Assembly: GCA_024639325.1 (NCBI GenBank)
Contig: JAHEIO010000025.1
Location: 1 to 48,095, forward strand
Direction: 5' to 3'
Origin: Gammaproteobacteria bacterium
Lineage (GTDB): Bacteria; Pseudomonadota; Gammaproteobacteria; Arenicellales; JAANXG01
Length of the DNA: 48,095 nt
The notes under the pieces are model-generated. The model was not told the DNA's origin, did no database searches, and worked only from the letters and a program-made list of their open reading frames with translations. The number at the start of each line of letters is the position of its first letter. The first letter of the stretch is position 1. Shown here piece after piece: positions 25,055 to 32,919 of this stretch. Both the position numbers and the translations under genes were made by a program.

Positions 25055-25432
25055 TCAGTCATCGTCGCTGTCATCATCCTGGCTTCGGTGGATGCTCCTA
25101 ATATTGCCGCTATTGTGCTTGCGGCTGCGTTTTCGCTTGCCACCGAGTTTCGAGTCTCGGCCCTGGTGCGTTGCGTTGTAATTGACGCGTCCAAACTGGC
25201 CGGTTTGATTGCTGTTGTTGCCGCGGCAGACTTGGATCGTGCGGTTGATGTTGATTTCCCCGCTTTGATAGGTCGCGTTGTCGTTGCTCGCACCGCATTG
25301 AAAAGTGCGGTTGATGTTGACCCGACCCTCCTGGATCGTGGTATTCACGTTCGACGCCGATACCGGGCCGATCACGACCGCCAGCACGGCGGCCGATGCA
25401 AACTTGATAAGTTTCAATGTCGAGAGGTTCAT
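25055..25432 (-). CDS. Curlin-repeat secreted protein (third of the operon)
   Basis: The 125-residue protein has a signal peptide (IKFASAAVLAVVIGPVSA). At least three curlin-like repeats follow, of the form N-x3-Q-x-G-x2-N-x5-Q: TTIQEGRVNINRTFQCG, ATYQSGEININRTIQVC, QTGQFGRVNYNATHQG. Curlin repeats stack into the amyloid fold of CsgA/CsgB. The C-terminus is basic and then acidic (KRKRSRKH ... SQDDDSDDD), unlike CsgA. Two cysteines within the repeats are also unusual. No csgG, csgE or csgF secretion gene is in the window, so export would depend on genes elsewhere. Confidence 0.75.
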   Translation of the reverse strand: MNLSTLKLIKFASAAVLAVVIGPVSASNVNTTIQEGRVNINRTFQCGASNDNATYQSGEININRTIQVCRGNNSNQTGQFGRVNYNATHQGRDSKLGGKRKRSRKHNSGNIRSIHRSQDDDSDDD

Positions 25433-25508
25433 TCTGATTATCCTCGATTAGCTGTAATAGTGAACGGAACGGTCAAACACCGCGGCAAATGCCCGCTACC
25501 GAGTTGGG

Positions 25509-25536
25509 TCAGCGTGCCGGGAGCCGGGCACGCTGA
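25509..25536. repeat. Inverted repeat between curlin-like genes
   Basis: TCAGCGTGCC and GGCACGCTGA form a perfect 10-bp stem with an eight-base loop in the 182-bp gap between the second and third curlin-like genes. There is no T tract, so it is probably an mRNA-stability hairpin that separates expression levels of the two genes. Confidence 0.55.
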
Positions 25537-25614
25537 TCCAAGCTGGTTGATGCACGCTTAGCCGCCATCATCGGGTCGATGCGGGCCGTTGAATGATCGA
25601 GCGTCCGTTTGATT

Positions 25615-25908
25615 TCATTCGCCCCGGATACGGCCAAGGTACTCCATCCGGTCATACCAGTACTGCCTGACCTTGTTGTCGTTGACTTTGCCCGATTGCA
25701 CCGTGTGCGCCACGTTTCGGCTTCCAGCCTGCACCGTCCTGCTGAAGTTACGATCACAATTCTGCCGCACGTTCGAAGTGTTCACGACATCGTTCTGGAC
25801 GTTGACCGAAAAGCAGGGTTTATCGAATTGACCGCGCCCGGAATCGCCATTGACGATGAAAGACGATCCCAATAGGGCGATGCCAAGGAAAATAATCGTT
25901 GGTTTCAT
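25615..25908 (-). CDS. Curlin-repeat-like secreted protein (second of the operon)
   Basis: The ATG at 25908, preceded by CAGGAGAT, gives 97 residues with a signal peptide (PTIIFLGIALLGSSFIVNG). Degenerate curlin-type spacing follows: VQNDVVNTSNVRQN, FSRTVQAGSRNVAHTVQSG, KVNDNKVRQYW. Two cysteines (PCFSV, QNCDRN) may form a disulfide. It is shorter and less regular than its neighbours and could be a nucleator (CsgB-like) rather than the main subunit; that is inference. It lies 64 bp after the first curlin gene, across a strong palindrome. Confidence 0.68.
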   Translation of the reverse strand: MKPTIIFLGIALLGSSFIVNGDSGRGQFDKPCFSVNVQNDVVNTSNVRQNCDRNFSRTVQAGSRNVAHTVQSGKVNDNKVRQYWYDRMEYLGRIRGE

Positions 25909-25939
25909 TTGTCTTGATCTCCTGTTGCAGTGAGAAAGA

Positions 25940-25965
25940 GCCGATGCCCGAATTCGGGCATCGGC
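25940..25965 (-). terminator. Perfect palindrome, likely attenuator after the first curlin gene
   Basis: A 26-bp perfect palindrome built on GCCGATGCCC-GAATTC-GGGCATCGGC is followed on the minus strand by TCTTTCTC. This is a plausible intrinsic terminator or attenuator that would make the first curlin gene the most expressed, as is usual for a major fibre subunit. Confidence 0.7.
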
Positions 25966-25972
25966 CCGCCAC

Positions 25973-26284
25973 TCAATTTCGCGAACGCTTGCGCTTGGCA
26001 ATGCGGCGCTGATCCGTCTTGTTGAAATTCACCCTGCCGAACTGACCCGTTTCGTTCCAGTTCGTTGTCCCGCGCTGAAGGGTCCGGTTGGCGTTGTCGA
26101 GTCCCTGCTGATAAGTAGCGTTGTCATTGCCGTCTCCGAGCTGAAAAGTGTCGTTGGTATTGATCTCTCCTTCCTGAATTGTTGTGTTGGTGTTCTGACC
26201 CACCGCGGATGCCGGACCCGAAAACGCTACGAGCATGGCGGCAACGGTGAAAGCCGACAGTATCTTTGAAGATGCAATTGCCAT
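25973..26284 (-). CDS. Curlin-repeat secreted protein (first of the operon)
   Basis: The ATG at 26284 has GAGGTA upstream and gives 103 residues with a signal peptide (ILSAFTVAAMLVAFSGPASA). Four curlin-type units follow: NTTIQEGEINTNDTFQLG, NATYQQGLDNANRTLQRG, NETGQFGRVNFNKTDQ. The C-terminus is short and basic (IAKRKRSRN). It closely parallels the third gene of the operon, so they are paralogues. It would be secreted and may assemble on the surface. A possible response-regulator site lies about 190 bp upstream. Confidence 0.76.
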   Translation of the reverse strand: MAIASSKILSAFTVAAMLVAFSGPASAVGQNTNTTIQEGEINTNDTFQLGDGNDNATYQQGLDNANRTLQRGTTNWNETGQFGRVNFNKTDQRRIAKRKRSRN

Positions 26285-26470
26285 TTTGAAATACCTCACT
26301 GGTTGATAAGTCGAAAAATGATAAGCTCGATGCACCTGGATTTCGGCTGCCCGGTCACTGAGACATCGCGCTCTCCGCGACGCGCGGAAATGGCATTCCC
26401 GCGGTCGAGAGCATGGTAACGAAGAGAAAATGAATCCGAGCTGAACGGGAAGCACATTCGATCGGTGCTT

Positions 26471-26487
26471 GTTCAGCGAAGGTTCAG
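26471..26487 (+). promoter_or_regulatory. GTTCAG direct repeat, candidate PhoP-type response-regulator site
   Basis: GTTCAG-CGAAG-GTTCAG has an 11-bp period, the architecture bound by OmpR/PhoP-type regulators. It lies between the curlin operon and the PepSY-phoPQ operon, and the same repeat with the same spacing occurs at 29086-29102. A reverse half-site CTGAAC lies at 26441. It could control either direction or autoregulate the two-component genes. Confidence 0.55.
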
Positions 26488-26642
26488 GCTTCCGTAGGTA
26501 CCCTTCAGAGCCCGCTCGCAAGCAACGAGTCGATGCAATGAGTCGAATAGAGACGAGGTCGAGAATCGACCCGACGATGCCGGAAAACGGGCAAGTGGTC
26601 CGCGAAAGTCGCTGGAGCAGTTATAATCAACGGAGCAATAAT

Positions 26643-26885
26643 TTGTTTGGTAACAACGTGAAAAAACTTATTTTCGTTCTGTCACTGTCTTTGTGCTCCG
26701 TGTTTGCGGCGGCTCAGGACAACGTCCAAAATCTGCAGCAGGCCGTCGCAAAGGTCAAGAAGGATACCGGCGGTCAGGTTTTGTCCACGACTGAAAAAAA
26801 CGCAGACGGCCAGCGCGTCTTTCGCATCAAGGTGCTGGACAAGAAAGGCGTGGTTCGATACATCGAAGTCAAGACCAAACCTTAG
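26643..26885 (+). CDS. Small secreted PepSY-domain protein
   Basis: The TTG at 26643 has GGAG seven bases upstream; a GTG at 26658 is the alternative. The 80-residue product has a signal peptide (KKLIFVLSLSLCSVFAAAQ) and a single PepSY domain (NLQQAVAKVKKDTGGQVLST, RVFRIKVLDKKGVVRYIEV). PepSY proteins inhibit proteases or modulate two-component sensors. It sits directly before a PhoP/PhoQ-type pair, a common arrangement in which it may tune the sensor. A TATAAT box lies at 26622-26627. Confidence 0.82.
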   Translation: MFGNNVKKLIFVLSLSLCSVFAAAQDNVQNLQQAVAKVKKDTGGQVLSTTEKNADGQRVFRIKVLDKKGVVRYIEVKTKP

Positions 26886-26924
26886 TTCGCACTGATTCGG
26901 CAACCGTTTGATAGGTTTTGACGA

Positions 26925-27605
26925 ATGCGCATTTTAGTAGTCGAAGACGAGGCGGCGATTCGCGACCGTATTGTGGACCGCCTTCGTACTGACGGCTTTG
27001 TCGTCGACGCGGCGCCGGATGGTAAAGAGGGCTTGTACCGCGCCACGGAGTTCCCCCTTGATCTCGCGATCGTCGACCTTGGCCTGCCGCGGCTAGACGG
27101 CATCGAGCTGATAACCAGATTGCGGCAGCGCGGGATTTCATTTCCCATCCTTATCCTTACCGCGCGGACGCGGTGGCAGGAGAAAGTCGAAGGTCTGGAA
27201 GCGGGCGCCGACGACTACCTGGGCAAACCGTTCCACCTCGAGGAAATGATTGCCCGTGTTCGAGCGCTGATTCGCCGTTCCGCGGGCCTGGCACACGCGG
27301 AGTTGATATGTGATCCGCTCTCGCTCAACACCTCAACGCAGAACGTTACCGTATCCGGGCTGCCGGTGGATCTGACCGCTTTTGAGTATCGGGTATTGCA
27401 GTACCTGATGCTTCATACCGGCAAGGTCGTCTCTAAGACCGAACTGACGGAACACATTTACGAGGAAGACCAGGATCGTGACAGTAATGTCATCGAGGTG
27501 TTTATCGGACGGCTGCGCAAAAAGATAGACCCGGGCGATAAGTTAAAACCGATAGAAACCTTACGCGGACGTGGTTATCGATTCAACTTGCCGCGCCGCG
27601 AGTGA
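26925..27605 (+). CDS. PhoP-like OmpR-family response regulator
   Basis: The 226-residue protein has a receiver domain with the phosphorylated Asp51 (AIVDLGLP) and Lys101 (LGKPF). Its winged-helix DNA-binding domain shows LTAFEYRVLQYLMLHTGKVV, VFIGRLRKKI and TLRGRGYRF. The sequence is closest, from memory, to enterobacterial PhoP, including IVDLGLPRLDG and TAFEY. It should bind tandem 6-bp repeats with 11-bp spacing; two such sites are seen nearby. Its stop overlaps the GTG of the sensor gene. Confidence 0.92.
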   Translation: MRILVVEDEAAIRDRIVDRLRTDGFVVDAAPDGKEGLYRATEFPLDLAIVDLGLPRLDGIELITRLRQRGISFPILILTARTRWQEKVEGLEAGADDYLGKPFHLEEMIARVRALIRRSAGLAHAELICDPLSLNTSTQNVTVSGLPVDLTAFEYRVLQYLMLHTGKVVSKTELTEHIYEEDQDRDSNVIEVFIGRLRKKIDPGDKLKPIETLRGRGYRFNLPRRE

Positions 27606-28954
27606 GAAAGTCGCTCCACACGAGGCTGCTGCTGGCGGCTTCTGCTGCATTGCTGGCCTTTCTCGGTCTTGCTGGAATCGCTCTCGACAAGGCATTCCAG
27701 AACCGGACGGAGGTGGCGGTCGAGGATCGTCTCAAGGGACAGGTTTTCAATCTGCTCACCGCGGCGGACCTGGATCGGGACGGCCGACTGCGGATGCTGG
27801 AGGAACCACCGGAACCCCGCTTCGGGCGGATCGATTCTGGACTGTACGGCGAAATCGTCAACGCGCCGGGCCAAATCGTTTGGCAGTCGAAATCATTGCT
27901 CGACAAACGCCTGCCTGATGCCGTAATGCTCTCCCCCGGGCAGGTTTCATTCGGGTGGAGTCAGATGGAGAACAGAGATCCCGTGTTCTTGTATCGCTTC
28001 GGGGTGGGCTGGGAAATCCCAGGAGGCGACATCAGCGCGTTCATGTTTTCGGTAGCAGAAGATACCCGCAGGTACAATAATGAAATCGGCGCGTTCCGCA
28101 GGACGCTTTGGGCGTGGCTGGGAGGCGCCGCGTTGGTTTTGCTGTTAGTCCAAGTTTTCGTGTTGCGCTGGAGTCTCAAACCGCTCGCCGAGGTTGCGGC
28201 GGAAATCAGAGAAGTGGAAAAAGGAGAGCGCGAATATCTGGAAAACAATCATCCCCGTGAAATCAGCAGATTGACCGAGAGCGTCAACAAATTGCTGGGT
28301 AGCGAACGCGATCGTCAGCGACGTTATCGAAACAACATGGACGATCTTGCGCACAGCCTCAAGACACCTATCGCGGTGTTGAAGGGCTGGCTGGATTCAC
28401 AATCCGGACACGACGGGCGACAGGAAGCCGAACAGCAAATCGAACGGATCGGCCAAAGCGTGGAATATCATCTTCGGCGCACCGCGTCTGGAGCTGCGAT
28501 ATTTTCCAGGCCAGTGGAGGTGGGGCCAATCGTATCGGAGTTGGTTTCGGCGCTGCACAAGGTATATGCCGACAGAAACGTCGAGACGTCGGCCGACCTT
28601 CCGGCGAACCTCGTTTTCTTTGGCGACAACGGCGACATCATGGAAATCCTTGGAAACGTGCTAGACAACGCATTCAAGTATTGCACGACATCGGTTTGCA
28701 TCAAGGGGGCATCCGTTGGTGAAACGTCTCGACCGGGTTTACGAATCGAGGTCAGCGACGACGGCGCGGGATTTCCTGACAGCGTGGGGAGCCGGGTCCT
28801 GAACCGGGGCGTCCGCGCCGACACGCGCACCAAAGGCTACGGCATAGGACTGGCGTCCACCCGGGATATCGTCGGCATTTATGGCGGTACACTCGACATC
28901 GGCAACCAAAAACCTCACGGCGCGATTGTCACCATAACGCTACCTGGCGGCTGA
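27602..28954 (+). CDS. PhoQ-like sensor histidine kinase
   Basis: The 450-residue protein has two membrane helices (about 8-26 and 172-190) flanking a periplasmic sensor of some 140 residues. The sensor contains ADLDRDGRLRML and SGLYGEIVN, and an acidic run (LEEPPEPRFG). After the HAMP-like linker come His251 (DDLAHSLKTPIAVL), the N box (LGNVLDNAFKY) and the glycine-rich VSDDGAGFPDS. The start is a GTG that overlaps the upstream stop. It pairs with the PhoP-like regulator and probably senses cations or envelope stress; the signal is not shown by sequence. Confidence 0.9.
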   Translation: MRKSLHTRLLLAASAALLAFLGLAGIALDKAFQNRTEVAVEDRLKGQVFNLLTAADLDRDGRLRMLEEPPEPRFGRIDSGLYGEIVNAPGQIVWQSKSLLDKRLPDAVMLSPGQVSFGWSQMENRDPVFLYRFGVGWEIPGGDISAFMFSVAEDTRRYNNEIGAFRRTLWAWLGGAALVLLLVQVFVLRWSLKPLAEVAAEIREVEKGEREYLENNHPREISRLTESVNKLLGSERDRQRRYRNNMDDLAHSLKTPIAVLKGWLDSQSGHDGRQEAEQQIERIGQSVEYHLRRTASGAAIFSRPVEVGPIVSELVSALHKVYADRNVETSADLPANLVFFGDNGDIMEILGNVLDNAFKYCTTSVCIKGASVGETSRPGLRIEVSDDGAGFPDSVGSRVLNRGVRADTRTKGYGIGLASTRDIVGIYGGTLDIGNQKPHGAIVTITLPGG

Positions 28955-29085
28955 TCGACTGCATATCTGCCTTGCACGGTCTGTGGTTATGCCCCGGGCA
29001 TTCGACGGTTGTTCCATTTTTCCTCGCCGAGGATATACAAGTAGTGAAACGGGTTACGCCGAGGTTGTCAGATTTCGACGGTGTC

Positions 29086-29102
29086 GTTCAGTTCACGTTC
29101 AG
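29086..29102 (+). promoter_or_regulatory. GTTCAG direct repeat upstream of the SH3 gene
   Basis: GTTCAG-TTCAC-GTTCAG has the same hexamer and five-base spacing as 26471-26487. CAAAAT, a possible -10 box, starts about 11 bases after it, the distance seen in promoters where a PhoP-type activator takes over the -35 position. This makes the downstream envelope genes likely members of the regulon. Confidence 0.55.
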
Positions 29103-29158
29103 GAGCCGTCGGGCAAAATGCCGGTCACCATGAAAATTGACAAATGGGAGACATGAGA

Positions 29159-29977
29159 ATGAAGACCGGACATCTGACTATCGGATTCCTCGGAGCGCTG
29201 CTAATCGCAGGCCCAATCAGCGCCGAACAGCGCGGAGATTCCGTGGCGACGACCGTTGATCGATACGCCACCAAGGAAAACATCGGCAGGGCCATCGGAA
29301 CCGCTGCGGGCGCCTTTGTCGGATCTCAGTTCGCCGATGGAGGCACCGCGGTCCTCACCGCGGCTTTGGGCGGCCTGGCGGGATATCTGATCGGTGGCCA
29401 TATCGGCAGGGAGCTGTCAGGCAAAGATCAGGCAGGTCTCGCCGATGCCACGCAGACCGCACTCAATACGGGTCGCAACCAGGGTTGGGAAAACCCGGAG
29501 ACCGGCGTCACCGCACGGGTGGCGGTTCAAGACGATGGCTACGTCGGAAGGCAGCTCATCGGGCGCGTCGCCGAACTTCCCGCACTCGAGCTCATCAACG
29601 ATTACTACGTCACCGGATCCAATACGAACGTGCGTGGAGGTCCTGGCACGGAGTATGCCATCCTCCACCGTGTCGCGAAAAACCAGCGCTTGCCGGTCAT
29701 TGGTCGCGTGGTCGGGGAGAGCTGGTACATGGTCGCCGAGCGGGGCTCGGGCAGTGGCTTCATATACGCGCCCCTGATGTCCAGAGCCTCCGCCCAGCCC
29801 CTTTCACAAAATGCCATTCGAGACGCGCAAATCATCGACGAGCCTGTCCGCAGCTATGCTGTAGAACAAAGAGCCTGCCGGGTAATCGATCAGGAAGTCC
29901 GGTTGCCCGGTGGCGACACCAAAACGCACAGCTTCCGAGCCTGCCAGCAGAAAGATGGAAGCTGGTTGGAGGTCTGA
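29159..29977 (+). CDS. Envelope protein with glycine-zipper and bacterial SH3 domain
   Basis: The ATG at 29159 (GGGAG eight bases upstream) gives 272 residues with a signal peptide (IGFLGALLIAGPISA). A glycine-zipper segment follows (IGRAIGTAAGAFVGSQFADG ... LGGLAGYLIGGHIG), of the type found in outer-membrane or cell-wall-associated proteins. A bacterial SH3 domain starts near TGSNTNVRGGPGTEYAILHR. A C-terminal domain has a Cys pair (QRACRVI, SFRACQQ). SH3b domains bind peptidoglycan peptides. The gene is followed by its neighbour after 2 bp and preceded by a GTTCAG repeat. Confidence 0.8.
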   Translation: MKTGHLTIGFLGALLIAGPISAEQRGDSVATTVDRYATKENIGRAIGTAAGAFVGSQFADGGTAVLTAALGGLAGYLIGGHIGRELSGKDQAGLADATQTALNTGRNQGWENPETGVTARVAVQDDGYVGRQLIGRVAELPALELINDYYVTGSNTNVRGGPGTEYAILHRVAKNQRLPVIGRVVGESWYMVAERGSGSGFIYAPLMSRASAQPLSQNAIRDAQIIDEPVRSYAVEQRACRVIDQEVRLPGGDTKTHSFRACQQKDGSWLEV

Positions 29978-29979
29978 GT

Positions 29980-30939
29980 ATGAAAATCCTCTCTAAAACG
30001 ATACTACTGGCCACCTTGATCGTCGCGCCGCTTGCGTCCATGGCGGCGGAACGCCTCCTTGCGCAGGGCACGGAATATCAGGTTACCCACAACACCGCCG
30101 GCGCCTGCGGCAGGTCGGCAGCGATTACCATTCGTTCGGAAGATTTCGAATTCTTCACCAGGAATTCCAGCCAGTTGCAAAACATCCTGGACGGGGCGCG
30201 CGCCATGATGGAGTTTCAGTGCGGCCGCATCGAGGCGATTGCGGTCGTGGGCGAACTCAGGGGTTTACATGATCCTGTTTACTCAGGCAAAGCGCAGCGC
30301 GATAACGACTGGATACTGATGGCGAACCGGTCCATTCGGGAAGCCCGGAAACTCGACTACCGGCCCGGGCCTGCGCCTGTCGATGCGTCATCCAGACAAC
30401 AGGGTTACACGGTGGCGAACCTCAAGACCGGCATGTCCGTTCGCGAATCAGAAAATGCGATACGCAAGGCGTTCGACGCCGCACCTCACTATGATCCGGA
30501 ACTCAGGCTGATGACTCTGCAACTAAACGGCTGCCCGGATGACTATTCGTGGAACAGACCGGACTCTCACCCTGTTTCCGGTTGGAAGTGCCTCAAAGTC
30601 TGGTTCAGCGACCAGCACGTACCCGAACTCGAGCGACTGGAGCTCGTGCAGGTCATTGACGGGACGGACATGGATGTAGCGGAATCTTCCCTAAATGCGC
30701 ACTTCGGGCAACCGGACGACAGACAAGTTGAAATCAACGACAACCGATGGCAAAGGTCCGGCAATATGGTAAGGATGTCCTGGGGTGAGCATATAGATGA
30801 TGACAGCGGGAATCGTGAACTCGAGGCAAATCTGACGCGTCTGGGTGGCCGTATAGTTACCGTCATCGAGCTCAACGAAGCCGGGCTTGCGGCGAATTGG
30901 GCCGCGCGAAACGAGCTGATGACAGGGCTCGTATTGTAG
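29980..30939 (+). CDS. Secreted protein of unknown function downstream of the SH3 gene
   Basis: The 319-residue frame starts at the ATG at 29980, seven bases after GGAGG; the open frame extends 165 codons further upstream, but that part is a shadow of the SH3 gene. A signal peptide (MKILSKTILLATLIVAPLASMA) is clear. The region after it (residues about 30-130) contains CGRSAAITIR, MEFQCGRIEAIAVVG; the rest has a Cys pair (NGCPDDYSW, GWKCLKVWF). No family is recognised. It is probably co-expressed with the SH3 protein and works in the envelope. Confidence 0.7.
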   Translation: MKILSKTILLATLIVAPLASMAAERLLAQGTEYQVTHNTAGACGRSAAITIRSEDFEFFTRNSSQLQNILDGARAMMEFQCGRIEAIAVVGELRGLHDPVYSGKAQRDNDWILMANRSIREARKLDYRPGPAPVDASSRQQGYTVANLKTGMSVRESENAIRKAFDAAPHYDPELRLMTLQLNGCPDDYSWNRPDSHPVSGWKCLKVWFSDQHVPELERLELVQVIDGTDMDVAESSLNAHFGQPDDRQVEINDNRWQRSGNMVRMSWGEHIDDDSGNRELEANLTRLGGRIVTVIELNEAGLAANWAARNELMTGLVL

Positions 30940-30953
30940 CGATCTTCAGCGTC

Positions 30954-30985
30954 GGCCGGCGCGATCGGCAACCGACGCGCCGGCC
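30954..30985 (+). terminator. Long GC-rich stem-loop after the SH3 operon
   Basis: GGCCGGCGCG and CGCGCCGGCC form a perfect 10-bp stem, extended inward by TCGG/CCGA with one bulged base. It begins 14 bp after the stop. A T tract is missing, so termination strength is uncertain. Confidence 0.6.
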
Positions 30986-31064
30986 CGCATTGATCGAAAG
31001 GCCGCTAACCCTGTACTACTCGTAATCTGGTGTATATTTCCGGGAAACAATAGGGGAATTTTCG

Positions 31065-31499
31065 ATGACGGTACTCGATTTGACTGATGAATCCAGTTTC
31101 ACCTACTGGTGCGAAGACAAGATCCGCTTCGCTGATCTGGATACCTACGGCCACCTGAATAATGTTGCATATGCCACCTTTGCCGAGAGCGGCAGGGTGG
31201 ACTTTTTATCCGAGGTCATCGAAGGTTCTCTGGACGGCGAAGGAGAGGGCTGGGTAATCGCCAAGCTCACCATCAATTTCCTGACATCGGCGTATTACCC
31301 CGGAAACGTCAAGATCGGGAACGTGATCCGCCGAATCGGCAACTCATCGGTCATTTGTGAGCAGGGCCTGTTCACCAACGGCAAGTGTTTCGGCACCTGC
31401 GAGAGCGTGCTGGTCTGGGCGGATTCCAAAAACGAAGTCTCCCGCCCGATGCCCGAACATATCAAGGCAATCCTCAGAAAATACATGAAGAACTATTAG
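31065..31499 (+). CDS. Hotdog-fold acyl-CoA thioesterase
   Basis: The 144-residue protein fits the 4HBT/YbgC-FadM type, with the signature FADLDTYGHLNNVAYATFAE in which an Asp near residue 25 is the likely catalytic residue. The long helix VAYATFAESGRVDFL and the strands AKLTINFLTSAYYPGNVKI are typical. It would hydrolyse acyl-CoA or acyl-ACP thioesters; chain length is unknown. AGGGGAA precedes the start by nine bases. The gene converges on the porin gene. Confidence 0.87.
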   Translation: MTVLDLTDESSFTYWCEDKIRFADLDTYGHLNNVAYATFAESGRVDFLSEVIEGSLDGEGEGWVIAKLTINFLTSAYYPGNVKIGNVIRRIGNSSVICEQGLFTNGKCFGTCESVLVWADSKNEVSRPMPEHIKAILRKYMKNY

Positions 31500-31525
31500 C
31501 CTCAGCTCGATCTTAACTCGAGCCG

Positions 31526-32653
31526 TTACCAGTACATTCGGATGCCCGTGTTTATACCAAAGCCTTTGTATTCGCCAAGGTCTCCGGCGTCATCTTTCAT
31601 CCGCCCGTACTCGACGCCGGTCTGCCATTTCAATTTGTGGCCGTAAAAGTAGACGTTGAATCCGAGGTATATCTCGTTGTACTCATCTCCTCTGCCGTCG
31701 ACGATCCTGCCCGCATATCTCGGCAGCCTTACCCCGTTTTCGCCCTCGCTGGTGGCGAACGTATAGCGAAGGACCGCCTGGTAGCGTGGGCTGAAATCAT
31801 AAATAGGCATGATGACCAGGCCCCACACGTTACTTTGACCGGCGTATCCCTTGCCGCCGGACAGGTCCGACCAGATACCCCATCGTCCGGCCTGCCACTT
31901 TGTGACCAGCGACAGTACCTGCGAGAAATCCCGGGTACCCGAATTAATATGCTCCTGGTTGTAGACGTAATCGACACGGATCATGCCGCGGTCAAGCTTT
32001 GGTATCTCCTTAAACTTGTAACCCAGAGAAACGAGGCCGAAATAGCTTGCATCGAAGCGGCTGATTTCATCATGGTCCTCCGATGAAAAGATACCGACGT
32101 TGTAGCTCCAGTGCTCGTCCGCCTTACCTTTAGCGCCGATTCCGGTAAAGTATTCTGTGGTGAACCACAGGTTGTTGGTCAAGTCGTTGCGCTGCATGGT
32201 CAGCAGGCTCTTCGACGAGGTCGCGCCGTCCAGGGTAAACCCGACCGACTGCTTGAGAAACTTGAGGCTGAGGTTCTTGTTTGGAGACCAGCCGATATAC
32301 GCATCGGTCAGCCGGACATACATATCCCCCGACGACTCATTGAGATCGAAGTCGCCCTCGATATGCAGCGCCCATTTGCGGAAAACGTCAGCCTTGAAAC
32401 CGAATCGAAAACGCCGCCACAGGAACTCGTCGGTGAACTCCCCCTGATCGGCGTCGAACCAGGCTGCTTCAGGCTGGATACGACCACTCAATGCGAATTT
32501 TTGCAGGAAGCGGTTGTCCTCGTTCTCGTAAAGCTTGGCGTGGCTCCAGATCCTGTCAAAGGTAGAGGCTTCCTGTTCCCCGGCCGCCGCGGCTAACGGC
32601 GCCTGGCCCGGGATTGAAGCAAGGGCGGCAATGCAATACCACAGGCATCTCAT
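31526..32653 (-). CDS. Phosphate-selective porin O/P-like outer-membrane protein
   Basis: The 375-residue protein has a signal peptide (CIAALASIPGQAPLAAAA) and the OprO/OprP family pattern: FALSGRIQPEAAWFDADQ, EFLWRRFRFGFKADVFRKWA, FLKQSVGFTLDGATSSKSLLTMQR and GIGAKGKADEHWSYNVGIF. Alternating strands end in an aromatic residue, IRMYW, as outer-membrane barrels do. It could pass phosphate or polyphosphate; related porins take other anions. No Pho box was recognised upstream and no phosphate transporter lies nearby. Confidence 0.86.
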   Translation of the reverse strand: MRCLWYCIAALASIPGQAPLAAAAGEQEASTFDRIWSHAKLYENEDNRFLQKFALSGRIQPEAAWFDADQGEFTDEFLWRRFRFGFKADVFRKWALHIEGDFDLNESSGDMYVRLTDAYIGWSPNKNLSLKFLKQSVGFTLDGATSSKSLLTMQRNDLTNNLWFTTEYFTGIGAKGKADEHWSYNVGIFSSEDHDEISRFDASYFGLVSLGYKFKEIPKLDRGMIRVDYVYNQEHINSGTRDFSQVLSLVTKWQAGRWGIWSDLSGGKGYAGQSNVWGLVIMPIYDFSPRYQAVLRYTFATSEGENGVRLPRYAGRIVDGRGDEYNEIYLGFNVYFYGHKLKWQTGVEYGRMKDDAGDLGEYKGFGINTGIRMYW

Positions 32654-32919
32654 GTGACTTTCGGGGTGTCGATACCAATTCCGGCGCTGTGCTAGCGCAC
32701 TATGGTGGCAAACACAGCATGGTTAACCGTTTCAAGCCATAGTAAAACCATCGACACAGCCGTTGTGATTCGATGCATTTCCAAATTGTACACGTTATTT
32801 ATCGGAAAACGGTGATGCTCGGGCGCTTTACCTCAACGCTTGGCGATGATTATCAGGCGATTCGAACTGCTCTTCGTCATCTAGGCAAAAGCTGCGGCAA
32901 CCGTCAGTTTTCTCTCTTT

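Noticed and set aside
29485-29979. Upstream extension of the unknown secreted protein's open frame
   Set aside because: It overlaps the SH3 gene in another frame, and a good ribosome-binding site and signal peptide mark the start at 29980.
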